IMG/VR virus record: IMGVR_UViG_3300042894_000765
Coordinates: 1-28,156 of that record
From: a virus
Reading direction: 5' to 3' (one strand)
DNA: 28,156 bases
Under the pieces are notes generated by a model, which saw only the letters and a program-made list of their open reading frames with translations, was not told the origin of the DNA and did not search any database. Position 1 is the first letter of the stretch; every line of letters starts with the position of its first letter. Shown piece by piece: positions 20,900 to 27,956 of the stretch. The translations under genes and the position numbers were made by a program.

Positions 20900-21148
20900 T
20901 CACGCTTTAACCATAATGTGGCAATAATCACCATTGGGCAAAGTGCCGGATTCCAAAACACCATAATTTGGGTTATTCCAATAGAGTTTAATTTGTAATT
21001 GTTCAGCGCAATAGCGGTGCATTTCATCGGTGTAGGCACTGGGGATGCTATGGATTGACATTGTCAATTCACCTGACCACGCCCACGCCTTGATCCTTGT
21101 AGGCTTTGTACTGGTACATGGCAAAATTTTGGTCTGGATAGCTTGCAT
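20900..21148 (-). CDS. Small conserved phage protein (MQAIQTKILP)
   Basis: An 82-aa protein starting at ATG 21148 after AGGATC; the frame to 21202 is longer but lacks such a site. MQAIQTKILPCTSTKPTRIK then AWAWSGELTMSI matches a small phage protein pattern (MQAIQTKFLP.T.TKgsRIKA) that I recall from many phages. The rest is helical with a YWNNPNYGVLESG ending. Function unknown. Confidence 0.7.
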   Translation of the reverse strand: MQAIQTKILPCTSTKPTRIKAWAWSGELTMSIHSIPSAYTDEMHRYCAEQLQIKLYWNNPNYGVLESGTLPNGDYCHIMVKA

Positions 21149-21188
21149 GGTTGATCCTAGGTTGTTTGATTGTTCGATGTCGGATGAC

Positions 21189-21224
21189 ATCACATAGCCC
21201 ACAGAATGGGCTACAGGATGTGAT
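21189..21224. promoter_or_regulatory. Long imperfect hairpin upstream of the 20900-21148 gene
   Basis: ATCACA (21189-21194) pairs with TGTGAT (21219-21224), and TAGCCCA (21195-21201) pairs with TGGGCTA (21207-21213). The loop is CAGAA, with a five-base bulge on one side only. It starts at the stop of the 21224-21454 gene. No T-run follows, so RNA processing, attenuation or protein binding are alternatives to termination. Confidence 0.55.
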
Positions 21225-21454
21225 CAGACGTTATCTAAGATGGCCTGTACTTCCTCGACTTTAAGCTGCTGGTTGAGATAGTTGGTGTAACGTGCTGTCA
21301 AGCTTGCATGCTCGTCTAGGTTTTTCTCGTTGGTGATCTTTACACTGATGTCTGACATCAGCTTGGCCAGATGATCCCATTCACGGTTCAGGCCATTGCT
21401 CACGACACGACGAGCGGCTTTGTCAAGGGTTAGGGCGATTGCTTTGTTAGTCAT
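21224..21454 (-). CDS. Small hypothetical early protein
   Basis: A 76-aa protein from ATG 21454 (MTNKAIALTLDKAARRVVSN, then LAKLMSDISVKITNEKNLDE, then QQLKVEEVQAILDNV), preceded by AGGAC. The open frame to 21562 runs through the promoter region and is rejected. It appears all-helical and charged. It is the first gene after the leftward promoter and thus probably among the earliest expressed. It could be a regulator, but no helix-turn-helix is convincing. Confidence 0.6.
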   Translation of the reverse strand: MTNKAIALTLDKAARRVVSNGLNREWDHLAKLMSDISVKITNEKNLDEHASLTARYTNYLNQQLKVEEVQAILDNV

Positions 21455-21486
21455 TTGGTGTTGTCCTAGTTGGTTGGTATGGCTAC

Positions 21487-21515
21487 AGTGTAACAGATTT
21501 TGTAGCACTGCAACA
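21487..21515 (-). promoter_or_regulatory. Candidate leftward early promoter with extended -10
   Basis: On the minus strand TGTTACACT (21495-21487) is an extended -10, with TTGCAG (21513-21508) 15 bases upstream as a weak -35. The downstream continuation ACACTGTAGCCA matches the rightward promoter at 13385 (ACACTGCAACCA). CAGTG and CACTG face each other across the element, giving an inverted repeat that could be an operator. Confidence 0.45.
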
Positions 21516-21586
21516 TCTTTCTTGTAGGTACTTTCCCTAGGTTGTACTGTATGGATAACCATTAGGGTTTACCCTTACATTTCATG

Positions 21587-21611
21587 CACAATGTATGCAC
21601 TGTGCATTGTG
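21587..21611. promoter_or_regulatory. Nested palindromes, candidate operator
   Basis: CACAATG (21587-21593) and CATTGTG (21605-21611) are perfect inverted arms. Between them lies a second palindrome, ATGCAC T GTGCAT (21595-21607). They sit immediately upstream of the TTGACA of the rightward late promoter candidate, a position suited to an activator or repressor. Confidence 0.55.
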
Positions 21612-21618
21612 TAAGGTA

Positions 21619-21647
21619 TTGACATTGAACGTGTCGTTTTACACAAT
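21619..21647 (+). promoter_or_regulatory. Candidate promoter for the packaging/late operon
   Basis: TTGACA (21619-21624) followed by 17 bases and CACAAT (21642-21647). The -35 is a consensus hexamer with ideal spacing, the -10 is weak, as expected for an activator-dependent late promoter. It lies about 107 bases before the small terminase start. Confidence 0.5.
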
Positions 21648-21651
21648 TTAC

Positions 21652-21736
21652 ACACACTTCTAAGGAAGTGTGTATTTGTGTATGACATGTTGCGCTTGTT
21701 TATGCCTAAAATGACCACTTGCTGACCGGGTGGTCA
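21652..21736 (+). promoter_or_regulatory. Two leader hairpins upstream of the small terminase gene
   Basis: ACACACTTC (21652-21660) and GAAGTGTGT (21665-21673) form a perfect 9-bp stem with loop TAAG just after the -10. TGACCAC (21712-21718) and GTGGTCA (21730-21736) form a 7-bp stem 18 bases before ATG 21754. Both would be in the leader RNA of the late operon. They may also be protein-binding sites on DNA. Confidence 0.5.
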
Positions 21737-21753
21737 GTAAATTGGAGAATTGA

Positions 21754-22239
21754 ATGGCAGCGTTGAAAAACAGGGATGAACTGGCTGAACTGGTTCCCGA
21801 GTACATGGCAGATGGGCTGTCGATGCGTCAAAGCTGCATTAAAGCGGGGTTAACGGCTCAGACGTTCTTACGGGCTGTCGATGCTTCGCCGGCGCTTGCG
21901 GAGCGTTATGCACAGGCGCGCGGGGCATTGCTAGACGCTATGGTCGATCAGATTCTCACATTGGCGGATGCCCCTGTACCCGTGCTCGAGAATGGTGCAA
22001 CTGATCCAGGTATGGTGCGACAGCGCCAGCTACAGATCGACGCGAGACGCTGGGTACTGTCAAAGCTCGCGCCTAATAAGTATGGCGACAGGCTAGATGT
22101 GAGCGTCACCGACACACGCATCTCGATATCAGGTGCCCTTGCCGCTGCACAAGCTCGCCTAGTCGACGTTGTGGACGTTACACCGCGCATCAGTGCATCG
22201 CCTGTGCATGATGTGCATGACCAGGACGACCAGGGGTAG
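21754..22239 (+). CDS. Terminase small subunit (Sf6/P22-like)
   Basis: A 161-aa protein. The N-terminal helix-turn-helix (LSMRQSCIKAGLTAQTFLRA) and the following helices with ALAERYAQARGALLDAMVDQ then RQRQLQIDARRWVLSKLAPN are the classical pattern of the Sf6-type small terminase family. It recognises the packaging site and delivers DNA to the large subunit. GGAG lies before ATG 21754. It is first in the late operon; the large terminase is one gene downstream, separated by an unexpected protease-like gene. The acidic His/Asp tail (HDVHDQDDQG) is distinctive. Confidence 0.85.
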   Translation: MAALKNRDELAELVPEYMADGLSMRQSCIKAGLTAQTFLRAVDASPALAERYAQARGALLDAMVDQILTLADAPVPVLENGATDPGMVRQRQLQIDARRWVLSKLAPNKYGDRLDVSVTDTRISISGALAAAQARLVDVVDVTPRISASPVHDVHDQDDQG

Positions 22240-22344
22240 GGGGGATGGGCCGAGCGCTGGGGCGGCTGTGGCTACGGATGGCTCGTGAACAATTTTTAAT
22301 TTTTTGTTGCGATAATGCCACCACCCTCTTGCTAGGAACCCATC
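22240..22344 (+). other. 105-base gap between small terminase and protease-like gene
   Basis: The gap is G-rich at its start, then contains AACAATTTTTAATTTTTTGT, a weak A/T inverted repeat that could form a poor terminator, then GATAATG and an AGGAA ribosome-binding site. No convincing promoter or ORF. Such a gap is unusual in this genome, where late genes are tightly packed, and fits insertion of the downstream gene. Confidence 0.4.
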
Positions 22345-23052
22345 ATGGCTACAAACAATCTTGCGCCTAAAAATGTCAACGTGCTAAGAAGCCTAGCGGA
22401 GCATCCCAACCCATTGCAGTATTTGATGCAACTGGCGTCTGAGCGGCCTGAGTACGCAGCGTTGGCTAATTACCTTACAAGCCGCAGTGCAATGCCGCCG
22501 GTGTCGTTTGGGGCTTTGCCTGCTGGAACAAACGCTGAATTTGGAATAGCAGGAGGTTTTAATAATAAAAATATTCCAGAAACTGGTGCTATTACTTTAA
22601 GCAACAAATATTTAAACAAAGGTTACGACCCAACAAACGCTGTGCCAACTTTGACGCATGAATTAACTCATGCAGCTCAAGGAGAAATGTCAAAACAAAG
22701 ATCGCAAAAAGAAATATTAGATCAAAATGCTAAACAACAATTTTTAGATGCATACAAAAAATTAATTTTTAATCCAGATGGATTTAAAACTAATAGAGAA
22801 AGATATGCACAAGGTGTATTAGCTGATAAATTAAATCCAGCATGGGTAAAAGAAAATAAGGATTACCGTTCATCAATAGATGAATTACCGGCGTGGGCGA
22901 TGGGTGCAGCTGCTCATCAAAATCCATTATATGAATATGATGATTACAACGCACCGGCGCATTTAAACCCAACACTGGCTACTGAATATCAAATATTGTT
23001 AGATTTAGCCACAAGAGATGCTAAAGCAAATCCAAAGAAAAAGAAACCATAA
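22345..23052 (+). CDS. HELTH-motif zinc metalloprotease-like protein between the terminase genes
   Basis: A 235-aa protein with AVPTLTHELTHAAQGE, a full HExxH zinc motif at 105-109. IDELPAWAMGAAAH (Glu180) gives a suitable third ligand for a gluzincin-like site 71 residues later. The N-terminal 60 residues (LAPKNVNVLRSLAEHPNPLQ, YLMQLASERPEYAALANYL) are helical, the C-terminus is Lys-rich (NPKKKKP). AGGAA precedes ATG 22345 and the stop overlaps the large terminase start in TAATG. From about 22,550 the gene is sharply A/T-rich. It may process a virion protein, act on host targets or be injected; the sequence does not decide. No signal peptide is seen. Confidence 0.6.
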   Translation: MATNNLAPKNVNVLRSLAEHPNPLQYLMQLASERPEYAALANYLTSRSAMPPVSFGALPAGTNAEFGIAGGFNNKNIPETGAITLSNKYLNKGYDPTNAVPTLTHELTHAAQGEMSKQRSQKEILDQNAKQQFLDAYKKLIFNPDGFKTNRERYAQGVLADKLNPAWVKENKDYRSSIDELPAWAMGAAAHQNPLYEYDDYNAPAHLNPTLATEYQILLDLATRDAKANPKKKKP

Positions 23053-24599
23053 TGCAAACCACAATATATAAACCAGAAGATGAACAAGAGTTAATGGCGG
23101 TACTTTGGAGTCCTGCATTAAAAGATAATCCCCTGGCTTTTGTTAAATACCTATTTCCTTGGGGAGTTAAGGGTACTCCACTGGAGCATTTCTCTGGCCC
23201 ACGTAAATGGCAGCGTGAGGTATTAAATGATATTGCGGTGCATATTGCTGCGAATAAGATTGCTGGAGATAATAAATCTACCGAGGAGATAATGTACAAG
23301 GTATTGCAAGAGGCAATATCTTCTGGGCGTGGTATTGGTAAGTCGGCATTAGTGTCATGGCTGACTATATGGATGGTGTCAACTCGTATTGGCTCGACAA
23401 CCATTATTTCGGCGAATAGCGAGAACCAGTTACGCAGTATTACCTGGGCAGAGATAACCAAGTGGCTGGCTATGGGGTTAAATTCGCACTGGTTTGAGGT
23501 GAGTGCGACAAAAGTGGCACCTGCTAAATGGTTGACTGACCTGGTGGAGCAGGATTTGAAGAAGGGTACACGATATTGGGCGGTAGAAGGTCGGCTTTGG
23601 AGTGCTGAAAACCCGGATGCTTATGCTGGTGTGCATAATTTTGACGGTGTGCTGGTGATTTTTGACGAGGCGAGTGGTATTGATGACTCGATTTGGTCGG
23701 TTACTGGTGGATTCTTCACGGAAAACACGCCGAATCGTTTCTGGCTGGCGTTTTCTAACCCACGGCGCAACACGGGGTACTTTTACGAGACTTTTCACTC
23801 AAAAAGGGACTTTTGGGCGACTAAGGTGGTGGATGCGCGGACGGTGGAAGGGACGGACAAGGCGGTTTATGAGAGGATCATTGCGGAGTACGGGCCGGAC
23901 AGCGCCCAGGCGCACGTTGAGGTGTATGGTGAGTTCCCACGGGCGGGAGATGACCAGTTTATACCGTCGGACATCGTGGACGAGGCGATGAAGCGGCCTA
24001 AGTACAAAGATGGGACGGCCCCTATCATTATTGGCGTTGATCCGGCGCGGTTTGGGGCAGATGCGACTGTGATTGCGGTCAGACAGGGGCGGGATATTGT
24101 GGCGATCAAGAAGTATCGGGGGGATGACACCATGACGGTGGTGGGGCATATCATTGAGGCAATTGAGGAGTACAAGCCTGCGCTGGTGGTGATTGATGAG
24201 GGTGGGTTGGGGGCGGGGATTGTGGATAGGCTGAAGGAGCAGCGGTACAAGATCAAGGGGGTGAACTTTGGAAACAAGTCAAAAAACCCGATAATGTATG
24301 GAAATATGAGGGCGCAGATGTGGGGGGATATGAAAGCGTGGTTGAAATCTGCTAGTATTCCGCACGATAGGTTTTTGAAGACAGACCTGATTTCGCCCTT
24401 GATGAAGCCTGATTCACGGGGTACGATCTTCTTGGAAAGCAAGAAAGAGATGAAAGCACGGGGTTTAGCCAGTCCAGATGCTGCGGATGCTATCTGTGTG
24501 ACGTTTGCTTTCCCTGTGGCGCATCGGGAGTATCGTGAGGCGACCCCTCGCAGGTACTCTGACTATTCGGCGGTATCAACTGGATGGATGGGTTCATGA
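23052..24599 (+). CDS. Terminase large subunit (packaging ATPase-nuclease)
   Basis: A 515-aa packaging motor. The ATPase domain has Walker A SGRGIGKS (91-98) and Walker B VLVIFDEASG (Asp205, Glu206), followed by the FSNPRRNTGYFYE coupling block. The RNase H-like nuclease has GVDPARFGADATVI (Asp330), VVIDEGGLGAG (Asp382) and SPDAADAI (Asp476/479). It translocates DNA into the prohead through the portal and cuts the concatemer. The length is normal. The start shares one base with the previous stop. The first 250 bases are A/T-rich like the preceding gene, while the last third is rich in GGG- and GCG-type codons, so the gene may be a mosaic. Confidence 0.93.
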   Translation: MQTTIYKPEDEQELMAVLWSPALKDNPLAFVKYLFPWGVKGTPLEHFSGPRKWQREVLNDIAVHIAANKIAGDNKSTEEIMYKVLQEAISSGRGIGKSALVSWLTIWMVSTRIGSTTIISANSENQLRSITWAEITKWLAMGLNSHWFEVSATKVAPAKWLTDLVEQDLKKGTRYWAVEGRLWSAENPDAYAGVHNFDGVLVIFDEASGIDDSIWSVTGGFFTENTPNRFWLAFSNPRRNTGYFYETFHSKRDFWATKVVDARTVEGTDKAVYERIIAEYGPDSAQAHVEVYGEFPRAGDDQFIPSDIVDEAMKRPKYKDGTAPIIIGVDPARFGADATVIAVRQGRDIVAIKKYRGDDTMTVVGHIIEAIEEYKPALVVIDEGGLGAGIVDRLKEQRYKIKGVNFGNKSKNPIMYGNMRAQMWGDMKAWLKSASIPHDRFLKTDLISPLMKPDSRGTIFLESKKEMKARGLASPDAADAICVTFAFPVAHREYREATPRRYSDYSAVSTGWMGS

Positions 24600-24850
24600 A
24601 AAAGAATGTATCTCTATCAGTCGGGCGGGGCGAAAAGTTGCCGGTCAGCAAGGGTGCGGGTCTGACTGCCAAGGGCCGGGAAAAGTACAATGCTGCTACT
24701 GGCTCTAACTTGAAGGCTCCTGCGCCTAGCCCCAAGACCAAGGCAGACCAGGGCCGCAAGGATTCATTTTGTGCCCGGATGGGTGCGGTAGCGGCTAATG
24801 CCAAAGATGGCGAACGCGCCAAGGCTGCTCTTAAACGATGGAAGTGCTGA
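24596..24850 (+). CDS. Small basic phage protein (DUF6321-like)
   Basis: An 84-aa protein from ATG 24596 (ATGA overlap with the terminase). SVGRGEKLPVSKGAGLTAKG, REKYNAATGSNLKAP and DSFCARMGAV, ending RWKC, are the blocks of a small Lys-rich family found near terminase genes; I think this is DUF6321. It may bind DNA or act in packaging or virion structure. No enzymatic residues. Confidence 0.75.
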   Translation: MKKNVSLSVGRGEKLPVSKGAGLTAKGREKYNAATGSNLKAPAPSPKTKADQGRKDSFCARMGAVAANAKDGERAKAALKRWKC

Positions 24851-24851
24851 T

Positions 24852-25007
24852 ATGAAATCTACCAAACCCGGCCTCTATGCTGCAATTCACGCCAAACAAG
24901 CCCGTATCAAAGCCGGTAGCGGTGAGAAGATGAACAAGGTTGGCAGCAAGGCAGCGCCTACTGCCAAGGACTTCAAAGACTCTGCCAAAACGGCTAAGAA
25001 GAAATAA
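24852..25007 (+). CDS. Small Lys-rich phage protein (GLYAAIHAKQARI)
   Basis: A 51-aa protein starting at ATG 24852, one base after the previous stop. KPGLYAAIHAKQARIKAGSG then EKMNKVGSKAAPTAKDF is a widespread short phage pattern often located next to terminase, portal and coat genes. Very basic and probably disordered. A DNA-contacting or virion role is possible but unproven. A longer frame from 24798 lies in the previous gene and is rejected. Confidence 0.75.
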   Translation: MKSTKPGLYAAIHAKQARIKAGSGEKMNKVGSKAAPTAKDFKDSAKTAKKK

Positions 25008-25008
25008 C

Positions 25009-25653
25009 ATGGGCGATACAAAGCCGATTGGCGTTGCGTACCGTGATCAAGACCTAGACGGCAGCACTCTGACGGCGGTAAGAACCGCTGGTCTGACTGG
25101 CTATCTATACGGCAACGGTTCAACAACGCCAATTACTGCTTCGCCAACCATACCGTATTCAGCCATTTCCGGCGTCGCTTTGCAAGCAGACTACGGCGCT
25201 TTTTCGTACATTGACGGCCCACAAACTGCTGCCGCTGACACAGTTGCGGTACTAGACTTAAACACCACTGACGAGTCTAACGGTGTGTCTCTTGGTAGTC
25301 CAACTTCTAGAGTTGTCATTAGCACCACGGGCGTCTATAACATTACCATCAGCATTCAAGTTGCAGGGTCAAGCGCACAGGTAGATGACTTTACGCTGTG
25401 GGTGCGTAAAAATGGTACAGATATTGCAAATTCTGCCAGTGTAAATGGCACGCCAGCAAAACACGGTGCAATTAACGGCCACCTTATTTTGTGCGTTAAT
25501 TTTGTGTATTCTTTGGCGGCAAATGATTACATACAGTTTTGTTGGACAACCAAGGATGGAACCTCGTCCGTAATTACATACCCAGCCTCAACAGTCGCGC
25601 CTATACATCCGGCAGCGCCTGCTGTAATTCTTACCGTCATTCAAATCGCCTAA
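25009..25653 (+). CDS. Beta-sandwich (C1q/TNF-like) structural protein
   Basis: A 214-aa protein from ATG 25009, one base after the previous stop. After an N-terminal segment (GVAYRDQDLDGSTLTAVRTA), the C-terminal 130 residues show alternating strands: RVVISTTGVYNITISIQVAG, DDFTLWVRKNGTDIAN, LILCVNFVYSLAANDYIQFC. That order (GvYni.is.q, dft.lwvrkNG, l.andyiqf) is the jelly-roll pattern of phage C1q-like domains. It is likely a virion decoration or fibre-tip protein. Its place between packaging and portal genes is uncommon for a receptor-binding protein, so a head decoration is also plausible. Family assignment by pattern only. Confidence 0.55.
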   Translation: MGDTKPIGVAYRDQDLDGSTLTAVRTAGLTGYLYGNGSTTPITASPTIPYSAISGVALQADYGAFSYIDGPQTAAADTVAVLDLNTTDESNGVSLGSPTSRVVISTTGVYNITISIQVAGSSAQVDDFTLWVRKNGTDIANSASVNGTPAKHGAINGHLILCVNFVYSLAANDYIQFCWTTKDGTSSVITYPASTVAPIHPAAPAVILTVIQIA

Positions 25654-25662
25654 AGGTCTACA

Positions 25663-25800
25663 ATGCCTCTAGTTAAGTCAAAAACACTTGAAGCCTTCCG
25701 CAAAAACGTCAAGGCCGAAGTTGCCGCCGGTAAGCCGGTGAAGCAGGCAGTTGCGATTGCATATGCTGTCAAGCGTGCGGCACCAAAAGGCAAAAAATAA
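25663..25800 (+). CDS. 45-aa basic protein (AEVAAGKPVKQAVAIAYAVK)
   Basis: A 46-codon frame (MPLVKSKTLEAFRKNVKAEV, then AAGKPVKQAVAIAYAVKRAA). The pattern of alternating Lys and Ala with KPvKQAvAIAy is a recurrent small phage protein near portal and terminase genes. Its stop overlaps the portal start (TAATG), which supports translation. A basic helical peptide, possibly DNA- or virion-associated. Confidence 0.75.
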   Translation: MPLVKSKTLEAFRKNVKAEVAAGKPVKQAVAIAYAVKRAAPKGKK

Positions 25801-27956
25801 TGGCTGACTACACGGGCATCAACAAGGTCGGTCAAGTTGCCAATGTTGGCGGGGGGCCGGGCGAGCAGGACGACCAGCGCGATATGTTGGCGACGATGCG
25901 CTCACGCCTTACTATGGCGGTGGATGCCTACAGCGACTCGCGCAGCAACGAACTGGATGACTTGCGGTTCATGGCGGGTAGCCCGGACAATCAGTGGCAG
26001 TGGCCTGCTGACGTACTGGCGACTCGCGGGGCTGTCCAGGGGCAGACGATCAACGCCCGTCCCTGCCTGACCATTAACAAGCTGCCGCAGCACGTTCGGC
26101 AAGTTACCAACGACCAGCGCCATAACCGTCCAAGCGGCAAGGTTATCCCTGCCGACGAGATTGGCAATACGGAGATGGCGGAAATTTTTAACGGCATCGT
26201 GCGGCACATTGAATACATCAGTGACGCCGACACGGCCTACGACACGGCCTGCGAGAACCAGGTTACTTACGGTGAAGGCTACATTCGCGTACTGACTGAA
26301 TACTGCGACGAGAACAGCTTTGACCAAGACCTGAAGATTGGCCGGGTTAGGAATTCGTTTTCGGTGTTCATGGATCCTGCTATCCAAGACCCATGCGGTG
26401 CGGATGCGCGGTGGTGCTTTGTCACGGAGGACGTACCCAAGGACGAGTACGAGCGCCTGTACCCGGACGCCGCGCCGATTAGCAGCTTGCAGTCCCTTGG
26501 CATTGGCGACCAAGACCTGACGCAATGGCTGCGGGACGAGACAGTGCGGATTGCTGAGTATTTCTACGTGGAGTACAAGCCTGAGACACTGAACCTGTAC
26601 CCCAACAACATCACGGCGTTCAACAACACGCCTGATGACAAGCAACTAAAGGCACTCTACGGCAAACCGCTAAAGAACCGGGTTGTGCAGCGGCAGAAGG
26701 TTTGCTGGGTCAAAACCAACGGTTACGAAGTGCTGGAAAAGCGCGATTGGGCTGGTAAGTACATTCCCATCGTGCGCGTGGTGGGCAATGAGTTTGAGGT
26801 TGACGGGCAGATTTATGTCTCTGGTCTGGTGCGTAATGCCAAGGACGCACAGCGGATGTACAACTATTGGGTGAGCCAAGAAGCCGAGATGCTGGCCTTG
26901 GCACCCAAAGCACCGTTCATTGGCTACGGTGGGCAGTTTGAAGGGTATGAGTTGCAGTGGAAGACTGCCAACACCACCAACTGGCCGTATCTGGAGGTCA
27001 ATCCAGACGTTACAGACGGCGCTGGTGCGACTCTGCCACTACCCCAGCGTGCGCAGCCACCAATGGCGTCTAGTGGCCTTTTACAAGCCAAATCTGGCGC
27101 TTCTGAGGACATCAAAGCGGCGACCGGGCAATACAACGCTAGTTTGGGCATGGCTGGCAACGAGCGCAGCGGAAAAGCCATTCTTGCCCGGCAGCGCGAA
27201 GGTGATGTTGGCACTTACCACTACGTTGACAACTTGGCTCGGGCCATTCGCTATGTAACCCGCCAACTGGTGGACATGATCCCCAAAATCTACGACACCC
27301 AGCGGGTGGCTCGGATTATTGGCGAGGATGGCGTTACCGACATGGCGAAGATCGACCCGTCACAGCCAGAGCCGGTCAAAAAGATCGTTGACCAACAAGG
27401 TGTTGAGATCGAAAAGATTTACAATCCTAGCGTCGGAAAATACGACGTAGTAGTGACTACCGGCCCAAGCTACAGCACCAAGCGGGTAGAGACTCGGGAG
27501 GAAATGTCAAACCTGCTGCAAGGCAACCCGCAATTGTGGGCAGTGGCTGGTGACCTGTTTGTCAAGAACATGGACTGGCCTGGTGCTGATGAGTTGGCTA
27601 AACGTCTGGCTAAGACCATTGACCCCAAACTCATGGGTGATGACAACGACCCAGCCCTGCAAGCCGCCAATATGCAGATGCAGGCTATGGGGCAGGAAAT
27701 GCAGCAGATGCAAGAAATGCTGCAAAACGTCCAGCAGTCGATGGAAGCGCAGACGCTGAAGGTCAAAGAATTTGAGGCCGAGGTCAAGGCATACGATGCT
27801 GAAACCAAGCGCATCAGTGCGGTGCAGGCCGGTATGACTGAGCAGCAGATTCAAGACATTGCTATGGGTGTGGTTGCTGCGGCAATGGAATCGCAAGGCG
27901 GTCAAATGCCGGATATGCCAGAGCAGCAGATGGACGTTGAAGGAGCCATGCAATGA
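25800..27956 (+). CDS. P22-like portal protein
   Basis: A 718-aa protein, near the 725 of P22 gp1. Family blocks include ELDDLRFMAGSPDNQWQW, RPCLTINKLPQHVRQVTNDQ, YDTACENQVTYGEGYIRV, FVTEDVPKDEYERLYPDA, YNYWVSQEAEMLALAPKAPF and AMASSGLLQAKSGASEDIKA-like sequence at 420-440. The C-terminal 120 residues form a long Gln/Met-rich coiled coil, the barrel helix. Twelve copies form the vertex through which DNA is pumped and later ejected, binding the terminase and the gp4/gp10 tail factors. The start overlaps the preceding stop. Downstream is the start of a small gene by ATGA. Confidence 0.92.
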   Translation: MADYTGINKVGQVANVGGGPGEQDDQRDMLATMRSRLTMAVDAYSDSRSNELDDLRFMAGSPDNQWQWPADVLATRGAVQGQTINARPCLTINKLPQHVRQVTNDQRHNRPSGKVIPADEIGNTEMAEIFNGIVRHIEYISDADTAYDTACENQVTYGEGYIRVLTEYCDENSFDQDLKIGRVRNSFSVFMDPAIQDPCGADARWCFVTEDVPKDEYERLYPDAAPISSLQSLGIGDQDLTQWLRDETVRIAEYFYVEYKPETLNLYPNNITAFNNTPDDKQLKALYGKPLKNRVVQRQKVCWVKTNGYEVLEKRDWAGKYIPIVRVVGNEFEVDGQIYVSGLVRNAKDAQRMYNYWVSQEAEMLALAPKAPFIGYGGQFEGYELQWKTANTTNWPYLEVNPDVTDGAGATLPLPQRAQPPMASSGLLQAKSGASEDIKAATGQYNASLGMAGNERSGKAILARQREGDVGTYHYVDNLARAIRYVTRQLVDMIPKIYDTQRVARIIGEDGVTDMAKIDPSQPEPVKKIVDQQGVEIEKIYNPSVGKYDVVVTTGPSYSTKRVETREEMSNLLQGNPQLWAVAGDLFVKNMDWPGADELAKRLAKTIDPKLMGDDNDPALQAANMQMQAMGQEMQQMQEMLQNVQQSMEAQTLKVKEFEAEVKAYDAETKRISAVQAGMTEQQIQDIAMGVVAAAMESQGGQMPDMPEQQMDVEGAMQ

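Noticed and set aside
21224-21562. Long version (112 aa) of the first leftward gene
   Set aside because: It would run through the extended -10 and its surrounding inverted repeat, and the ATG at 21454 has its own AGGAC site.
8382-21753. Search for integrase, repressor or attachment site
   Set aside because: No tyrosine or serine recombinase motif, no clear CI/Cro-like repressor and no tRNA-related core repeat could be found, so lysogeny is not supported from this window.
23867-24442. 191-aa leftward frame antisense to the large terminase
   Set aside because: It is fully inside the nuclease domain of the terminase, in which motifs are intact on the plus strand; no promoter or ribosome-binding site.
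25902-26645. 247-aa leftward frame antisense to the portal gene
   Set aside because: It is entirely covered by a strongly supported portal gene; long antisense frames arise from its codon pattern. No start signal or familiar motif.
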